The position numbers and the translations under genes were made by a program. Below, one piece after another: positions 15,891 through 27,774 of a stretch of DNA of 64,000 bases; the first letter of the stretch is position 1; the number at the start of each line of letters is the position of its first letter. The notes beneath the pieces were generated by a model, which saw nothing but the letters and a program-made list of their open reading frames with translations, was not told the origin of the DNA and searched no databases. The DNA is from Pseudomonas beijingensis (GTDB lineage Bacteria > Pseudomonadota > Gammaproteobacteria > Pseudomonadales > Pseudomonadaceae), in contig NZ_CP117425.1 of assembly GCF_030687295.1 (NCBI RefSeq), positions 2,112,001 through 2,176,000 of the forward strand, given 5' to 3'.

Positions 15891-15972
15891 AGGGGACCCC
15901 TCACCACAAAAGGGGATCGGGGATTGGTTGGAATCTGCGTTAGCCGCAGAAAACCACTTTCCTACAGACGAA

Positions 15973-16001
15973 AAAAAAGACCTTGAATTTCAAGGTCTTT
16001 C
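15973..16001 (-). terminator. Terminator of tRNA-Leu
   Basis: AAAGACCTTGAA and TTCAAGGTCTTT form a 12-bp stem with a minimal loop. In the minus direction it is followed by a run of T, so it ends the tRNA transcript. Confidence 0.88.
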
Positions 16002-16008
16002 TTTAAGA

Positions 16009-16093
16009 TGGTGCCCCGAGGGAGACTCGAACTCCCACTCCTTTCGAAAACGGATTTTGAATCCGCCGCGTCTACCAATTCCGCCATCAGGGC
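16009..16093 (-). tRNA. tRNA-Leu (anticodon CAA)
   Basis: 85 nt on the minus strand, beginning GCCCTGATGGCGGAATTGG and ending GGGGCACCA with CCA encoded. The anticodon arm GGATT-CAA-AATCC, a long variable arm (TTTTCGAAAGGAGT) and the T-arm GTTCGAGTC identify a class II leucine tRNA. Confidence 0.95.
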
Positions 16094-16201
16094 TCAATGG
16101 CGGCGAAGTATAGAGAGGTGCCTACCGTTGGTCAATCACGTTTCATGGTGAATTTTTGATATTTCCGCTAGACTTTCCGGCCCTGCTAGACGAACCCCAT
16201 C

Positions 16202-18381
<2,180 letters not shown>

Positions 18382-18424
18382 GTTTTCCGATCCCTAGATT
18401 CAATACTTGCAACTGGAGTGCTAA

Positions 18425-18763
18425 ATGAGCTTTTTTATCTCTAATGCCATGGCTGACGCGGCTGCACCTGCTGCTGCCGGCCCTATGGGCGGTGGTTTCG
18501 AGTGGATTTTCCTGGTCGGCTTCCTGGTCATCTTCTACCTGATGATCTGGCGTCCACAGGCCAAGCGCGCCAAAGAGCAGAAGAACCTGCTGAGCAGCTT
18601 GCAGAAGGGCGATGAAGTGGTCACCACCGGCGGCATCGCTGGCAAGATCACCAAAGTGGCTGATGACTTCGTGGTACTGGAAGTGTCCGACACTGTTGAA
18701 ATGAAGTTCCAGAAGGGCGCTATCGCGGCCACGCTGCCAAAAGGCACGCTGAAAGCGATCTAA
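18425..18763 (+). CDS. yajC: Sec translocon accessory subunit YajC
   Basis: 112 residues with one membrane helix (WIFLVGFLVIFYLMIW) and the downstream conserved RPQAKRAKEQKNLLSSLQKGDEV, then GGIAGKITKV. YajC associates with SecDF-YidC at the inner membrane. It lies 43 bp after tgt and upstream of secD in the same direction. Confidence 0.96.
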   Translation: MSFFISNAMADAAAPAAAGPMGGGFEWIFLVGFLVIFYLMIWRPQAKRAKEQKNLLSSLQKGDEVVTTGGIAGKITKVADDFVVLEVSDTVEMKFQKGAIAATLPKGTLKAI

Positions 18764-18783
18764 GTAACAACTTCTATTCAATC

Positions 18784-18810
18784 GACGGGGCGCGCAAGGC
18801 GCCCCGCGTC
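18784..18810 (+). promoter_or_regulatory. GC-rich hairpin between yajC and secD
   Basis: GGGGCGC-GCAAG-GCGCCCC, extended by GAC/GTC, ends about 16 bases before the secD ATG. There is no T-tract, so it is more likely to affect mRNA processing or secD translation than to terminate. Confidence 0.5.
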
Positions 18811-18826
18811 ATAAGCGGGCGGCGTG

Positions 18827-20695
18827 ATGCTGAACAAATACCCTCTGTGGAAATATGTACTGATCCTGGCGGTGCTGGCGGTCGGTCTGATTTATTCCGC
18901 TCCCAATCTATACCCGGATGACCCGGCCATTCAGGTCAGTGGCGCAAGCACTGCGCTGCAGGTCACCCAGGCCGATCTGGACCGTGCGAGCGCTGCGCTC
19001 AAGGCGTCCAACATCGAAGTCAAGGCTGCGACCGTTGCCGAAGGTGGCAAGGGCGGTCTGTTGCGCCTGGTCAAGGCGGAAGACCAACTGCCAGCCAAGG
19101 ACGTGGTGCGCAAGGCGTTGGGCGACGATTACGTCGTAGCCCTGAACCTGGCCCAGACCACTCCGCAATGGCTGCGCAAGCTTGGCGCGCACCCGATGAA
19201 GCTGGGCCTGGACTTGTCCGGCGGTGTGCACTTCCTGCTGGAAGTGGACATGGAAAAAGCCCTCGACGCGCGGATGAAAGTCTACGAAGGCGACGTCAAG
19301 AGCCTGCTGCGTAAAGAGCGTCTGCGTTATCGCAGCCTGCCGCCACTCGACGGTGCCATTCAGCTGGGCTTCAGCGATGAAGATGCCCGCGAGCAGGCCC
19401 GTGCGCTGATCCGCAAGAACTTCAATGATTTCGACATTGTGCCGGCCGACCTCAATGGTCAGGCGGTGCTGCGTCTGGCGATGACCCCGGCCAAGCTGGC
19501 GGAAATCCGCGAATACTCCATCAAGCAGAACTTGACCACGGTGCGTAACCGCGTCAACGAGCTGGGTGTGGCCGAGCCGATCGTGCAGCGCCAGGGCGCC
19601 AACCGCATCGTGGTTGAGTTGCCAGGCGTGCAGGACACTGCCGAAGCCAAGCGTATCCTCGGCAAGACCGCCAACCTGGAGTTCCGCCTGGCCGCTGAGC
19701 CGGGGGCTTCCAGGGCCACTTCCGAGAGCTTCGAGTTCCGTGAGGGCGGTCGTCCGGCGGCGCAGATCGAGCGTGGCCTGATCATCACCGGTGACCAGGT
19801 GACCGACGCCCAGGCGGGCTTCGACGAGCAGGGTCGTCCGCAGGTGAACATTCGCCTGGACGGCCATGGCGGCGAACTGATGAGCCGCGCCACGCGCAGC
19901 AACGTTGGTCGCAGCATGGCGGTGATCTTCATCGAGCAGAAGCCGACCACCACTTACACCAAGCAAGTGGTCAATGGCGTCGAGAAAGACGTACCGGTAC
20001 AGACCTTCAAGGAAGAGAAGAAGATCATCAGCCTGGCGACCATCCAGTCGCCGCTGGGCAGCCAGTTCCGCATCACCGGCCTCAACGGCCAGGGTGAGTC
20101 CTCGGAACTGGCCCTGCTGCTGCGTGCCGGTGGCCTGGCCGCGCCAATGTACTTCGCTGAAGAGCGCACCATTGGCCCGAGCCTGGGTGCCGACAACATC
20201 ACCAAGGGTATCGATGCTTCGCTGTGGGGCATGCTGTTCGTGTCGCTGTTCATCATCGCCATCTACCGCTTCTTCGGCCTGATCGCCACGGTTGCGCTGG
20301 CGGTGAACATGGTGCTGCTGCTGGCCCTGATGTCCTTGCTGGGCGCCACGCTGACCCTGCCGGGTATCGCCGGTATCGTGTTGACCATGGGTATGGCGGT
20401 GGACGCCAACGTGCTGATCTTCTCGCGGATACGTGAAGAGATCGCAGCGGGCATGTCGATCCAGCGGGCAATCAACGAAGGCTTCGGCCGGGCATTTACT
20501 GCGATTATCGACTCCAACCTGACCACGTTGCTGGTGGGCGGGATTCTCTTTGCCATGGGCACCGGCCCGGTGAAGGGCTTCGCAGTGACCATGTCCCTCG
20601 GGATCTTTACCTCGATGTTCACAGCCATCATGGTGACCCGCGCAATGGTCAACCTGATCTTTGGCGGTCGTGACTTCAAGAAGTTGTGGATTTAA
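18827..20695 (+). CDS. secD: Protein translocase subunit SecD
   Basis: 622 residues from ATG (MLNKYPLWKYVLILAVLAVG); a GTG lies one codon upstream. It has one N-terminal membrane helix, a large periplasmic P1 domain with the GLDLSGGVHFLLEVD motif (~128-142), and five C-terminal helices with the RND-type segment GMAVDANVLIFSRIREE. SecDF uses proton motive force to aid late export and membrane-protein insertion. The ribosome-binding site is weak. Confidence 0.96.
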   Translation: MLNKYPLWKYVLILAVLAVGLIYSAPNLYPDDPAIQVSGASTALQVTQADLDRASAALKASNIEVKAATVAEGGKGGLLRLVKAEDQLPAKDVVRKALGDDYVVALNLAQTTPQWLRKLGAHPMKLGLDLSGGVHFLLEVDMEKALDARMKVYEGDVKSLLRKERLRYRSLPPLDGAIQLGFSDEDAREQARALIRKNFNDFDIVPADLNGQAVLRLAMTPAKLAEIREYSIKQNLTTVRNRVNELGVAEPIVQRQGANRIVVELPGVQDTAEAKRILGKTANLEFRLAAEPGASRATSESFEFREGGRPAAQIERGLIITGDQVTDAQAGFDEQGRPQVNIRLDGHGGELMSRATRSNVGRSMAVIFIEQKPTTTYTKQVVNGVEKDVPVQTFKEEKKIISLATIQSPLGSQFRITGLNGQGESSELALLLRAGGLAAPMYFAEERTIGPSLGADNITKGIDASLWGMLFVSLFIIAIYRFFGLIATVALAVNMVLLLALMSLLGATLTLPGIAGIVLTMGMAVDANVLIFSRIREEIAAGMSIQRAINEGFGRAFTAIIDSNLTTLLVGGILFAMGTGPVKGFAVTMSLGIFTSMFTAIMVTRAMVNLIFGGRDFKKLWI

Positions 20696-20704
20696 GGGGC
20701 TGCC

Positions 20705-21619
20705 ATGTTACGTACAATCAACTTCATGGGCGTTCGCAATATTGCGTTCGGCCTCACCTTGTTCCTTACAGTCCTGGCGTTGTTCAGCTGGGCCACCAAG
20801 GGCCTGAACTATGGCCTGGACTTCACCGGCGGTACGCTCATCGAGCTGACCTACGAGCGTCCGGCTGACGTCACCAAGGTGCGTGAGCAACTGGCGTCCT
20901 CCGGCTACAGCGATGCCATCGTGCAGAGCTTTGGCGCAACGACTGATCTGTTGGTGCGTATGCCAGGTGAAGACCCGCAATTGGGTCACCAGGTAGCCGA
21001 AGCCTTGCAGAAGGCCGGTGGCGACAACCCGGCCCAGGTCAAGCGCGTCGAGTTCGTTGGCCCGCAGGTGGGTGAAGAGCTGCGCGACCAGGGCGGCCTC
21101 GGCATGCTGCTGGCGCTGGGCGGCGTGATGCTCTACCTGGCGTTCCGCTTCCAGTGGAAGTTCGCGGTGGGCGCGATTGTCTCGCTGATCCACGACGTGA
21201 TCGTGACCGTGGGCATCCTGTCGTTCTTCCAGATCACCTTCGACTTGACGGTGCTGGCGGCAGTGCTGGCGATCATCGGTTACTCGCTCAACGACACCAT
21301 CGTGGTGTTCGACCGGGTGCGTGAAAACTTCCGTGTGCTGCGCAAGGCCTCCTTGGTCGAGAACATCAACATCTCGACCACCCAGACCCTGCTGCGGACC
21401 ATGGCGACGTCGATCTCCACCTTGCTGGCGATTGCCGCGCTGCTGTTCTTCGGCGGCGACAACCTGTTCGGTTTCTCCATCGCACTGTTCATTGGTGTGA
21501 TGGCGGGTACTTACTCGTCGATCTACATCGCCAACGTGGTGTTGATCTGGCTGAAGCTGAGCTCCGAGGATCTGATTCCTCCTGCGGCCACTGACACGGA
21601 AGTGGACGACCGCCCATAA
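20705..21619 (+). CDS. secF: Protein translocase subunit SecF
   Basis: 304 residues. One N-terminal helix, the periplasmic motif GLNYGLDFTGGTLIEL, then five helices with GYSLNDTIVVFDRVREN, the SecF counterpart of the SecD proton-path segment. It follows secD by 9 bp and forms the heterodimeric SecDF subcomplex. A strong terminator closes the operon. Confidence 0.96.
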   Translation: MLRTINFMGVRNIAFGLTLFLTVLALFSWATKGLNYGLDFTGGTLIELTYERPADVTKVREQLASSGYSDAIVQSFGATTDLLVRMPGEDPQLGHQVAEALQKAGGDNPAQVKRVEFVGPQVGEELRDQGGLGMLLALGGVMLYLAFRFQWKFAVGAIVSLIHDVIVTVGILSFFQITFDLTVLAAVLAIIGYSLNDTIVVFDRVRENFRVLRKASLVENINISTTQTLLRTMATSISTLLAIAALLFFGGDNLFGFSIALFIGVMAGTYSSIYIANVVLIWLKLSSEDLIPPAATDTEVDDRP

Positions 21620-21646
21620 GGCTCGGTTTCCCGTCCGTCACAGCAG

Positions 21647-21678
21647 AAAAGGCGCGAGTTGAACTCGCGCCTTTTTTT
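21647..21678 (+). terminator. Terminator after secF
   Basis: AAAAGGCGCGAGTT / AACTCGCGCC followed by TTTTTTT: a long GC-rich stem with a perfect T-tract. Confidence 0.92.
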
Positions 21679-21736
21679 GTGCTCCAAGGCTGGGAGAAGC
21701 GCGGATTAATCCGCTTGTGATGGTCAGGAGGTTCAA

Positions 21737-22285
21737 GTGAACAAATCGATGCTGGTTGGTGCGGTATTGGGTGCTGTCGGTGTAACAGCCGGTGGTGCGG
21801 TCGCCACCTACAGCTTGGTAAAAAGTGGCCCTGAGTATGCGCAAGTATTGGCCGTGGAGCCGGTCAAGACCCAAATCAAGACCCCGCGTGAAGTGTGCAA
21901 GGACGTCACCGTGACTCGGCAGAAGCCAGTCCAGGACCAGCACCAGATCGCTGGTACCGTGTTGGGCGCCGTAGCCGGTGGCCTGCTGGGTAACCAGATC
22001 GGCGGCGGCACCGGCAAGAAAATCGCTACCGTGGCGGGTGCGGCCGGTGGTGGTTATGCCGGTAACAAGATTCAGGAAGGCATGCAGGAACGCGACACCT
22101 ACACCACCACCCAGACTCGCTGCAACACGGTCAATGACATCAGCGACAAGGTGGTAGGCTACGACGTTCGCTACATGCTCGACGGCAAAGAAGGCAAAGT
22201 CCGCATGGACCGCGACCCGGGCAACCAGATCCCGGTGAGCAAGGAGGGTCAACTGATCCTGGGCCAGAACGAACCAGCTCAGTAA
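21737..22285 (+). CDS. Glycine-zipper 2TM domain outer-membrane-type protein
   Basis: 182 residues starting at GTG with a near-perfect AGGAGG five bases upstream. It has an N-terminal hydrophobic segment (MLVGAVLGAVGVTAGGAVATY) and a central glycine zipper (AGTVLGAVAGGLLGNQIGGG, then GAAGGGYAGNKIQ) typical of the Rickettsia 17-kDa surface antigen family, then a C-terminal domain with conserved Cys (TRCNTV) and YDVRYMLDGKEGKV. Probably envelope-associated; the exact function is unknown. Confidence 0.88.
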   Translation: MNKSMLVGAVLGAVGVTAGGAVATYSLVKSGPEYAQVLAVEPVKTQIKTPREVCKDVTVTRQKPVQDQHQIAGTVLGAVAGGLLGNQIGGGTGKKIATVAGAAGGGYAGNKIQEGMQERDTYTTTQTRCNTVNDISDKVVGYDVRYMLDGKEGKVRMDRDPGNQIPVSKEGQLILGQNEPAQ

Positions 22286-22297
22286 TCCAACCGCTAT

Positions 22298-22328
22298 GAA
22301 AAAAGCACCCTTTGGGGTGCTTTTTTTA
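22298..22328 (+). terminator. Terminator after glycine-zipper gene
   Basis: AAAAAAGCACCC-TTT-GGGGTGCTTTTTTT, a typical intrinsic terminator. Confidence 0.9.
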
Positions 22329-22406
22329 TGCCCGCATTTCATGGCCCGTCACCAATCCCCTGTGGGAGCTGCAGTGGACACAAATCTTGTGTCCGGCCCA
22401 AATTCC

Positions 22407-22702
22407 CTGTGGGAGCGAGCTTGCTCGCGATAGCGGTGGATCAGCTTGCATCCATGTCGAATGTGCCACCGCCATCGCGAGCAAGCTCGCTCCCACACTG
22501 GATCTCCAGCGGATACGAAACCTGTGCCCGGCCCAAATCCCTCTGTGGGAGCGAGCTTGCTCGCGATAGCGGTGGTTCAGCCTGCATCCATGCTCAGGTG
22601 TCATCCATTGTGGCGAGGGAGCTTGCTCCCGCTCGGTTGCGCAGCGACCGCAAGATCTTGGGTCTGCTGCGCAGCCCAGCGGGAGCAAGCTCCCTCGCCA
22701 CG
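22407..22702. repeat. Cluster of five REP elements
   Basis: Alternating orientation: GAGCGAGCTTGCTCGCGA near 22413, its inverse near 22475, again near 22550, then GGCGAGGGAGCTTGCTCCCG near 22612 and its inverse near 22679. They make two REP doublets plus a further unit of another subtype. No gene is seen between the two convergent terminators at 22298 and 22740. Confidence 0.85.
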
Positions 22703-22739
22703 GGGTGTTCATCTGAGCTGAGTGGTGTGGGGCAGGCAT

Positions 22740-22771
22740 AAAAAAAGCACCCCGAAGGGTGCTTTTTCTGT
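22740..22771 (-). terminator. Terminator of suhB
   Basis: AAAAAAAGCACCC-CGAA-GGGTGCTTTTT. In the minus direction it follows the suhB stop codon. Confidence 0.88.
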
Positions 22772-22782
22772 AGCCGAGCTGC

Positions 22783-23601
22783 TTAGCGCTTCAGCGAAGC
22801 CGGCAAATGCGGCTGGATGGCGGTGAGCACAGCCTTGAAGCATTTGGTGTTGCCAGCAACGATGTGACCTTTCTCAAGGAAATCGTGGCCGCCAGTGAAG
22901 TCACTCACCAAACCGCCGGCTTCCTGGATCAGCAGGGCGCCCGCAGCCATGTCCCACTCGGACAGGCCTGACTCCCAGAACGCATCGAAACGGCCAGCAG
23001 CCACATAAGCCAAATCCAGGCTCGCAGCACCGGCGCGGCGGATGCCGGCGGTCTGGCCGACCAGGGCGCGGAACATGCCCAGGTAGTTGTCCAGGTTGTC
23101 CATCTGGTCATCACGGAACGGGAAGCCGGTACCCAGCAGGGCGCCATCCAGGCTGGTGCGGCCGCTGACGCGCAGGCGACGACCGTTCAGTTGGGCGCCA
23201 CGGCCACGGCTGGCGGTGAATTCTTCCTGGCGAACCGGGTCCAGCACAACGGCGTGTTCCAGGCGGCCACGGTACTTGCAGGCGATGCTGACAGCGAAGT
23301 GAGGAATGCCGCGCAAGAAGTTGGTGGTGCCGTCCAGCGGATCGATGATCCACAGGTACTCTTCGCCTTCGATGCCGGTACCGGCGTGCATGCCAGTCTC
23401 TTCACCGAGGATGGAGTGGTTCGGGTAAGCCTTGCGCAGGGCGTCGACGATCTTTTGCTCGGCGGCGCGATCGACCTCGGACACGTAGTCCTTGGCGTCT
23501 TTTTCATCGACCTTGATGGTATCCAGGCGCTCGATGGAGCGGAAGATCAGTTCACTGGCGCTGCGGGCGGCGCGCAGCGCGATATTCAGCATGGGCTGCA
23601 T
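22783..23601 (-). CDS. suhB: Inositol-1-monophosphatase family protein
   Basis: 272 residues. Li+-sensitive phosphatase motifs are present: EVDRAAEQ, GEETG, WIIDPLDGTTNF (metal-binding Asp residues) and WDMAAGALLIQEAGG. SuhB hydrolyses inositol-1-phosphate and in E. coli also acts with Nus factors in rRNA antitermination. It is divergent from trmJ with a 144-bp intergenic region, the usual Pseudomonas arrangement. Confidence 0.95.
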   Translation of the reverse strand: MQPMLNIALRAARSASELIFRSIERLDTIKVDEKDAKDYVSEVDRAAEQKIVDALRKAYPNHSILGEETGMHAGTGIEGEEYLWIIDPLDGTTNFLRGIPHFAVSIACKYRGRLEHAVVLDPVRQEEFTASRGRGAQLNGRRLRVSGRTSLDGALLGTGFPFRDDQMDNLDNYLGMFRALVGQTAGIRRAGAASLDLAYVAAGRFDAFWESGLSEWDMAAGALLIQEAGGLVSDFTGGHDFLEKGHIVAGNTKCFKAVLTAIQPHLPASLKR

Positions 23602-23745
23602 GGATGTGTCACCTAAGGTTGTTAAAGAAAGCCGCGCATTCTATCAGAAAGTTTTCCGAGGAGAAGGTTGGTGTTCGCTTTCATAGCTTAACGGTAGGTG
23701 CTTATGTAAGATTTGCTCCCTTTATCGTGTTCGAGAGCGCCTCCC

Positions 23746-24516
23746 TTGTTGCAGAACATTCGTGTCGTCCTGGTCAATACCAGCCATCCGGGTAACATCG
23801 GCGGAGCTGCGCGGGCCATGAAGAACATGGGCCTGTCGCGCCTGGTGCTGGTCGAGCCGCGCTTGTTTCCCCATCACGAAGCCGACGCCCGGGCCTCCGG
23901 CGCCGGTGACATCCTCGCCAACGCCCAGGTCGTCGCCAGCCTCGAAGATGCCTTGGTGGGTTGCAACCTGGTGCTCGGCACCAGCGCCCGCGACCGCCGT
24001 ATCCCCTGGCCGCTGCTCGACCCCCGCGAATGCGGGACCAAAGTGGTCGAGGAGGCCGCGCAAGGCTTTGAAATCGCCCTGGTGTTCGGCCGTGAAGACT
24101 CCGGTCTGACCAACGACGAGCTGCAGCGATGTCACTTTCACGTGCATATCCCTTCCGACCCCGAGTTCAGTTCCTTGAACCTGGGGGCGGCGGTGCAGGT
24201 GTTGAGTTATGAAGTGCGCATGGCTTGGCTGGCGGCCGAAGGCAAGCCCAGCAAAGTCGAAAAAACCGAGGTCACGTCGCCGCGCAGTGAGACACTGGCG
24301 ACCATGGACGAGCTGGAACGATTCTTTGAACACCTGGAGCAGACCCTGGTGGACATCGAATTCCTCGACCCGGAAAAGCCGCGACACTTGATGGCGCGCC
24401 TGCGTCGGTTGTACGGACGAAGCTCGGTCAGCCGGGCGGAGATGAATATATTGCGCGGCATCCTCACGGAAACCCAGAAGGCGGCCCGTGGCGAGCTGAT
24501 TAAGCGGAAGAAATAA
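23746..24516 (+). CDS. trmJ: tRNA (cytidine/uridine-2'-O-)-methyltransferase TrmJ
   Basis: SpoU/SPOUT-family enzyme that 2'-O-methylates position 32 of tRNAs. The conserved core starts at once ([36 protein letters not shown]), and motifs [14 protein letters not shown] and [17 protein letters not shown] form the trefoil-knot SAM site. The start is uncertain: TTG at 23746 or 23749 fits relatives best, as no ATG is available and a frame from TTG 23713 adds unlike residues. cysE follows after one base. Confidence 0.93.
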   Translation: MLQNIRVVLVNTSHPGNIGGAARAMKNMGLSRLVLVEPRLFPHHEADARASGAGDILANAQVVASLEDALVGCNLVLGTSARDRRIPWPLLDPRECGTKVVEEAAQGFEIALVFGREDSGLTNDELQRCHFHVHIPSDPEFSSLNLGAAVQVLSYEVRMAWLAAEGKPSKVEKTEVTSPRSETLATMDELERFFEHLEQTLVDIEFLDPEKPRHLMARLRRLYGRSSVSRAEMNILRGILTETQKAARGELIKRKK

Positions 24517-24517
24517 A

Positions 24518-25294
24518 ATGTTCGAACGTTTGCGTGAAGATATCCAAAGTGTTTTCCATCGTGACCCGGCGGCGCGCAATGCCTTTGAAGTGCTGACCTG
24601 CTACCCGGGGATGCACGCCATCTGGATCCATCGCCTGTCCGGCGCCTTGTGGAACATGGGCTGGAAGTGGCTGGCGCGGCTGGTCTCGAACTTCGGCCGC
24701 TGGCTGACCGGGATCGAGATCCACCCGGGTGCCAAGGTCGGCCGTCGGTTCTTCATCGACCACGGTATGGGCATCGTCATCGGCGAAACCGCCGAGATCG
24801 GCGACGACGTGACCCTGTACCAGGGCGTGACCCTCGGCGGCACCAGCTGGAACAAAGGCAAGCGCCACCCAACCCTGGAAGACGGCGTGGTGGTCGGTGC
24901 CGGCGCCAAGGTGCTCGGGCCGTTCACGGTGGGGGCGGGGGCGAAAGTCGGCTCCAACGCCGTGGTGACCAAGGCCGTGCCGCCGGGCGCGACCGTGGTG
25001 GGTATTCCAGGCCGGATCATCGTCAAATCCGACGAGGAGCAGGATGCCCGTCGCAAGGCCATGGCCGAGAAGATCGGCTTCGACGCCTACGGTGTTGGCG
25101 AGGACATGCCCGACCCGGTCGCCCGCGCCATCAACCAGTTGCTCGATCACCTGCAGGCCGTCGATGGGCGCCTGGAGGGGATGTGCGGCGCCCTGAAGGA
25201 CCTGGGCAGTAATTACTGTGCCAAGGACCTGCCTGAGCTGCGCGAGGAAGATTTCGCGTGTGTGAAGGATAAGGATGAGACTCAGGCCAGCTGA
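24518..25294 (+). CDS. cysE: Serine O-acetyltransferase
   Basis: 258 residues. N-terminal helical domain ([21 protein letters not shown]) followed by a left-handed beta-helix with hexapeptide repeats ([39 protein letters not shown]). It makes O-acetylserine for cysteine synthesis. The upstream position to iscR links cysteine supply to Fe-S assembly, as is usual in pseudomonads. It begins one base after trmJ. Confidence 0.95.
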   Translation: MFERLREDIQSVFHRDPAARNAFEVLTCYPGMHAIWIHRLSGALWNMGWKWLARLVSNFGRWLTGIEIHPGAKVGRRFFIDHGMGIVIGETAEIGDDVTLYQGVTLGGTSWNKGKRHPTLEDGVVVGAGAKVLGPFTVGAGAKVGSNAVVTKAVPPGATVVGIPGRIIVKSDEEQDARRKAMAEKIGFDAYGVGEDMPDPVARAINQLLDHLQAVDGRLEGMCGALKDLGSNYCAKDLPELREEDFACVKDKDETQAS

Positions 25295-25307
25295 AACCCT
25301 GCTGGCC

Positions 25308-25404
25308 CCATCGCGAGCAAGCTCGCTCCCACAGGGGATTTGCAGTGGTCACAAATTCGAAGGCCGCCGCAGATCCAATGTGGGAGCGAGCTTGCTCGCG
25401 ATGA
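25308..25404. repeat. REP doublet
   Basis: Inverse and direct copies of GAGCGAGCTTGCTCGCGA at about 25313 and 25384, in the cysE-iscR gap. Confidence 0.82.
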
Positions 25405-25497
25405 ACGATAACGCGGTATCACTGGTCGCCACTGGCCAGCCTTTGCTATCATGCGCGCGCTCTTTCGCGGGTAAACCTGAGTAAAGCACTAGGTCTT

Positions 25498-25530
25498 ATA
25501 CTTGACTTAAATACTCGGGAATTGCATACT
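25498..25530 (+). promoter_or_regulatory. iscR promoter with IscR type 1 site
   Basis: A -35-like TTGACT at 25502-25507 and a -10-like CATACT at 25525-25530, 17 bp apart. Across the -35 runs a sequence (25498-25522) starting ATACTTGACT and ending TACTCGGGAAT, very like the known E. coli iscR site bound by [2Fe-2S]-IscR. Autorepression is therefore expected. Confidence 0.75.
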
Positions 25531-25562
25531 CGCCCCCATTCCGAACTCCGTGGTAATTGTCC

Positions 25563-26054
25563 ATGCGACTGACTACAAAAGGCCGATACGCCGTGACCGC
25601 AATGCTGGATCTGGCATTGCATGCGCAGCACGGGCCGGTGTCCCTGGCCGATATCTCCGAGCGCCAGGGCATTTCCCTGTCTTACCTTGAACAGCTGTTC
25701 GCCAAGCTGCGCCGCAGCAACCTGGTTTCCAGCGTTCGCGGCCCCGGTGGCGGCTACCAGCTGTCGCGCGACATGCAGGGCATCCAGGTCGCCCAGGTGA
25801 TCGATGCGGTGAACGAATCGGTCGATGCGACCAAATGCCAGGGCCTTGGCGACTGCCATGGCGGCGATACTTGCCTGACCCACCACTTGTGGTGCGACCT
25901 CAGCCTGCAGATTCACGAATTTCTAAGCGGTATCAGCTTGGCTGACCTTGTAACTCGCCGTGAGGTGCAAGAAGTAGCCCAGCGTCAGGACCAGCGCCGT
26001 TGCAATGGCAAGACGCTGCACCTGGACAAGATTGAAGCGTCCGCCGTCGAATGA
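25563..26054 (+). CDS. iscR: Fe-S cluster assembly transcriptional regulator IscR
   Basis: 163 residues from ATG ([20 protein letters not shown]), an Rrf2-family winged helix. The three cluster cysteines lie in the run [13 protein letters not shown]. Holo-IscR represses its own operon when Fe-S clusters are sufficient. It heads iscRSUA-hscBA-fdx-iscX. A TTG two codons upstream (25557) is less likely. Confidence 0.96.
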   Translation: MRLTTKGRYAVTAMLDLALHAQHGPVSLADISERQGISLSYLEQLFAKLRRSNLVSSVRGPGGGYQLSRDMQGIQVAQVIDAVNESVDATKCQGLGDCHGGDTCLTHHLWCDLSLQIHEFLSGISLADLVTRREVQEVAQRQDQRRCNGKTLHLDKIEASAVE

Positions 26055-26104
26055 CTGCCGCAGAGCACGCGGAACGCCAGCCAGCCTGATTTAGGAGAAA
26101 GTCC

Positions 26105-27319
26105 ATGAAATTGCCGATTTACCTTGATTACTCTGCGACCACCCCGGTTGATCCGCGTGTTGCGCAAAAAATGAGTGAATGCCTGCTGGTCGACGGAAAC
26201 TTCGGTAACCCGGCGTCCCGTTCCCACGTGTTCGGCTGGAAGGCCGAAGAGTCGGTCGAAAACGCCCGTCGCCAGGTCGCCGACCTGGTCAACGCCGACC
26301 CGCGTGAAATCGTCTGGACCTCCGGTGCCACCGAATCCGACAACCTGGCAATCAAGGGTGTCGCGCATTTCTACCACACCAAGGGCAAGCACCTGATCAC
26401 CTCCAAGATCGAGCACAAGGCTGTCCTGGACACCATGCGCCAACTGGAGCGTGAAGGCTTCGAAGTCACCTACATCGAGCCAGGTGAAGACGGCATCATC
26501 ACCCCAGCCATGGTCGAAGCCGCATTGCGCGACGACACCATTCTGGTTTCGATCATGCACGTGAACAACGAAATCGGCACCGTCAACGACATCGCGGCCA
26601 TCGGCGAGCTGACCCGTTCCAAGGGCGTCCTGTTCCACGTCGACGGCGCGCAGTCCACTGGCAAGGTCGACATCGACCTGTCCAAGCTGAAAGTCGACCT
26701 GATGTCGTTCTCCGCTCACAAGACCTACGGCCCTAAAGGCATCGGCGCCCTGTACGTCAGCCGCAAGCCGCGTGTTCGCCTCGAAGCGACCATGCACGGC
26801 GGCGGTCACGAGCGTGGCATGCGTTCCGGTACCCTGGCGACCCACCAGATCGTCGGCATGGGCGAAGCCTTCCGTGTTGCCAAAGAAGACATGGCGGCCG
26901 AGAACGTCCGCATCAAGGCCCTGAGCGACCGCTTCTTCAAGCAGGTCGAGCACCTCGAAGAACTCTACGTCAACGGCAGCATGACCGCCCGCGTACCGCA
27001 CAACCTGAACCTGAGCTTCAACTACGTTGAAGGCGAGTCGCTGATCATGGCGCTCAAGGATCTGGCCGTGTCGTCCGGTTCGGCGTGCACCTCGGCGTCC
27101 CTGGAGCCTTCGTACGTACTGCGCGCCCTGGGCCGCAACGACGAACTGGCCCACAGTTCCATTCGCTTTACCTTCGGCCGTTTCACCACCGAAGAAGAAA
27201 TCGATTACGCCGCGCAGAAAGTCTGCGAGGCCGTTACCAAGCTGCGCGCTCTGTCGCCGCTGTGGGACATGTACAAAGACGGCGTCGACATTTCGAAAAT
27301 CGAGTGGGCGGCGCACTGA
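26105..27319 (+). CDS. iscS: Cysteine desulfurase IscS
   Basis: 404 residues, same length as E. coli IscS. PLP-binding lysine in [12 protein letters not shown] and catalytic cysteine in the flexible loop [15 protein letters not shown]. It supplies persulfide sulfur to IscU and other acceptors. AGGAGAAAG precedes the ATG. Confidence 0.97.
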   Translation: MKLPIYLDYSATTPVDPRVAQKMSECLLVDGNFGNPASRSHVFGWKAEESVENARRQVADLVNADPREIVWTSGATESDNLAIKGVAHFYHTKGKHLITSKIEHKAVLDTMRQLEREGFEVTYIEPGEDGIITPAMVEAALRDDTILVSIMHVNNEIGTVNDIAAIGELTRSKGVLFHVDGAQSTGKVDIDLSKLKVDLMSFSAHKTYGPKGIGALYVSRKPRVRLEATMHGGGHERGMRSGTLATHQIVGMGEAFRVAKEDMAAENVRIKALSDRFFKQVEHLEELYVNGSMTARVPHNLNLSFNYVEGESLIMALKDLAVSSGSACTSASLEPSYVLRALGRNDELAHSSIRFTFGRFTTEEEIDYAAQKVCEAVTKLRALSPLWDMYKDGVDISKIEWAAH

Positions 27320-27362
27320 AGAAGTCGCCACCAGAGCGACTCACTGATGAGGATTGAAGCAA

Positions 27363-27749
27363 ATGGCATATAGCGAAAAGGTCATCGACCACTACGAGAA
27401 CCCGCGCAACGTCGGCAAGATGGACGCGCAGGATCCTGATGTCGGCACTGGCATGGTCGGCGCTCCGGCGTGCGGCGACGTCATGCGCCTGCAGATCAAG
27501 GTCAACGAGCAGGGCATCATCGAAGATGCCAAGTTCAAGACCTACGGCTGCGGTTCGGCCATTGCGTCCAGCTCCCTGGCCACCGAGTGGATGAAGGGCA
27601 AGACCCTTGATGAAGCCGAAACCATCAAGAACACCCAGCTGGCCGAAGAGCTGGCCCTGCCGCCAGTGAAGATCCACTGCTCGGTACTCGCCGAAGACGC
27701 CATCAAGGCCGCCGTTCGCGATTACAAGCAGAAGAAAGGCTTGATCTGA
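27363..27749 (+). CDS. iscU: Fe-S cluster scaffold IscU
   Basis: 128 residues. The three ligand cysteines are present in [19 protein letters not shown] and [10 protein letters not shown], together with the LPPVK chaperone-recognition motif for HscA. The ATG at 27363 is preferred to an upstream TTG at 27354 by length and by AGGA spacing. Confidence 0.97.
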   Translation: MAYSEKVIDHYENPRNVGKMDAQDPDVGTGMVGAPACGDVMRLQIKVNEQGIIEDAKFKTYGCGSAIASSSLATEWMKGKTLDEAETIKNTQLAEELALPPVKIHCSVLAEDAIKAAVRDYKQKKGLI

Positions 27750-27774
27750 TCCGCGTTACGGTAAGGAGTTTTCC

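Noticed and set aside
16009..16093. tRNA-Leu as an integration site for the defence island
   Set aside because: No integrase and no repeat of the tRNA 3' end was seen between 11.1 and 16.0 kb; the island edge is not marked.
22407..22702. Repeat cluster as CRISPR array
   Set aside because: Repeats are palindromic, alternate in orientation and differ in subtype; spacing is irregular. They are REP elements.
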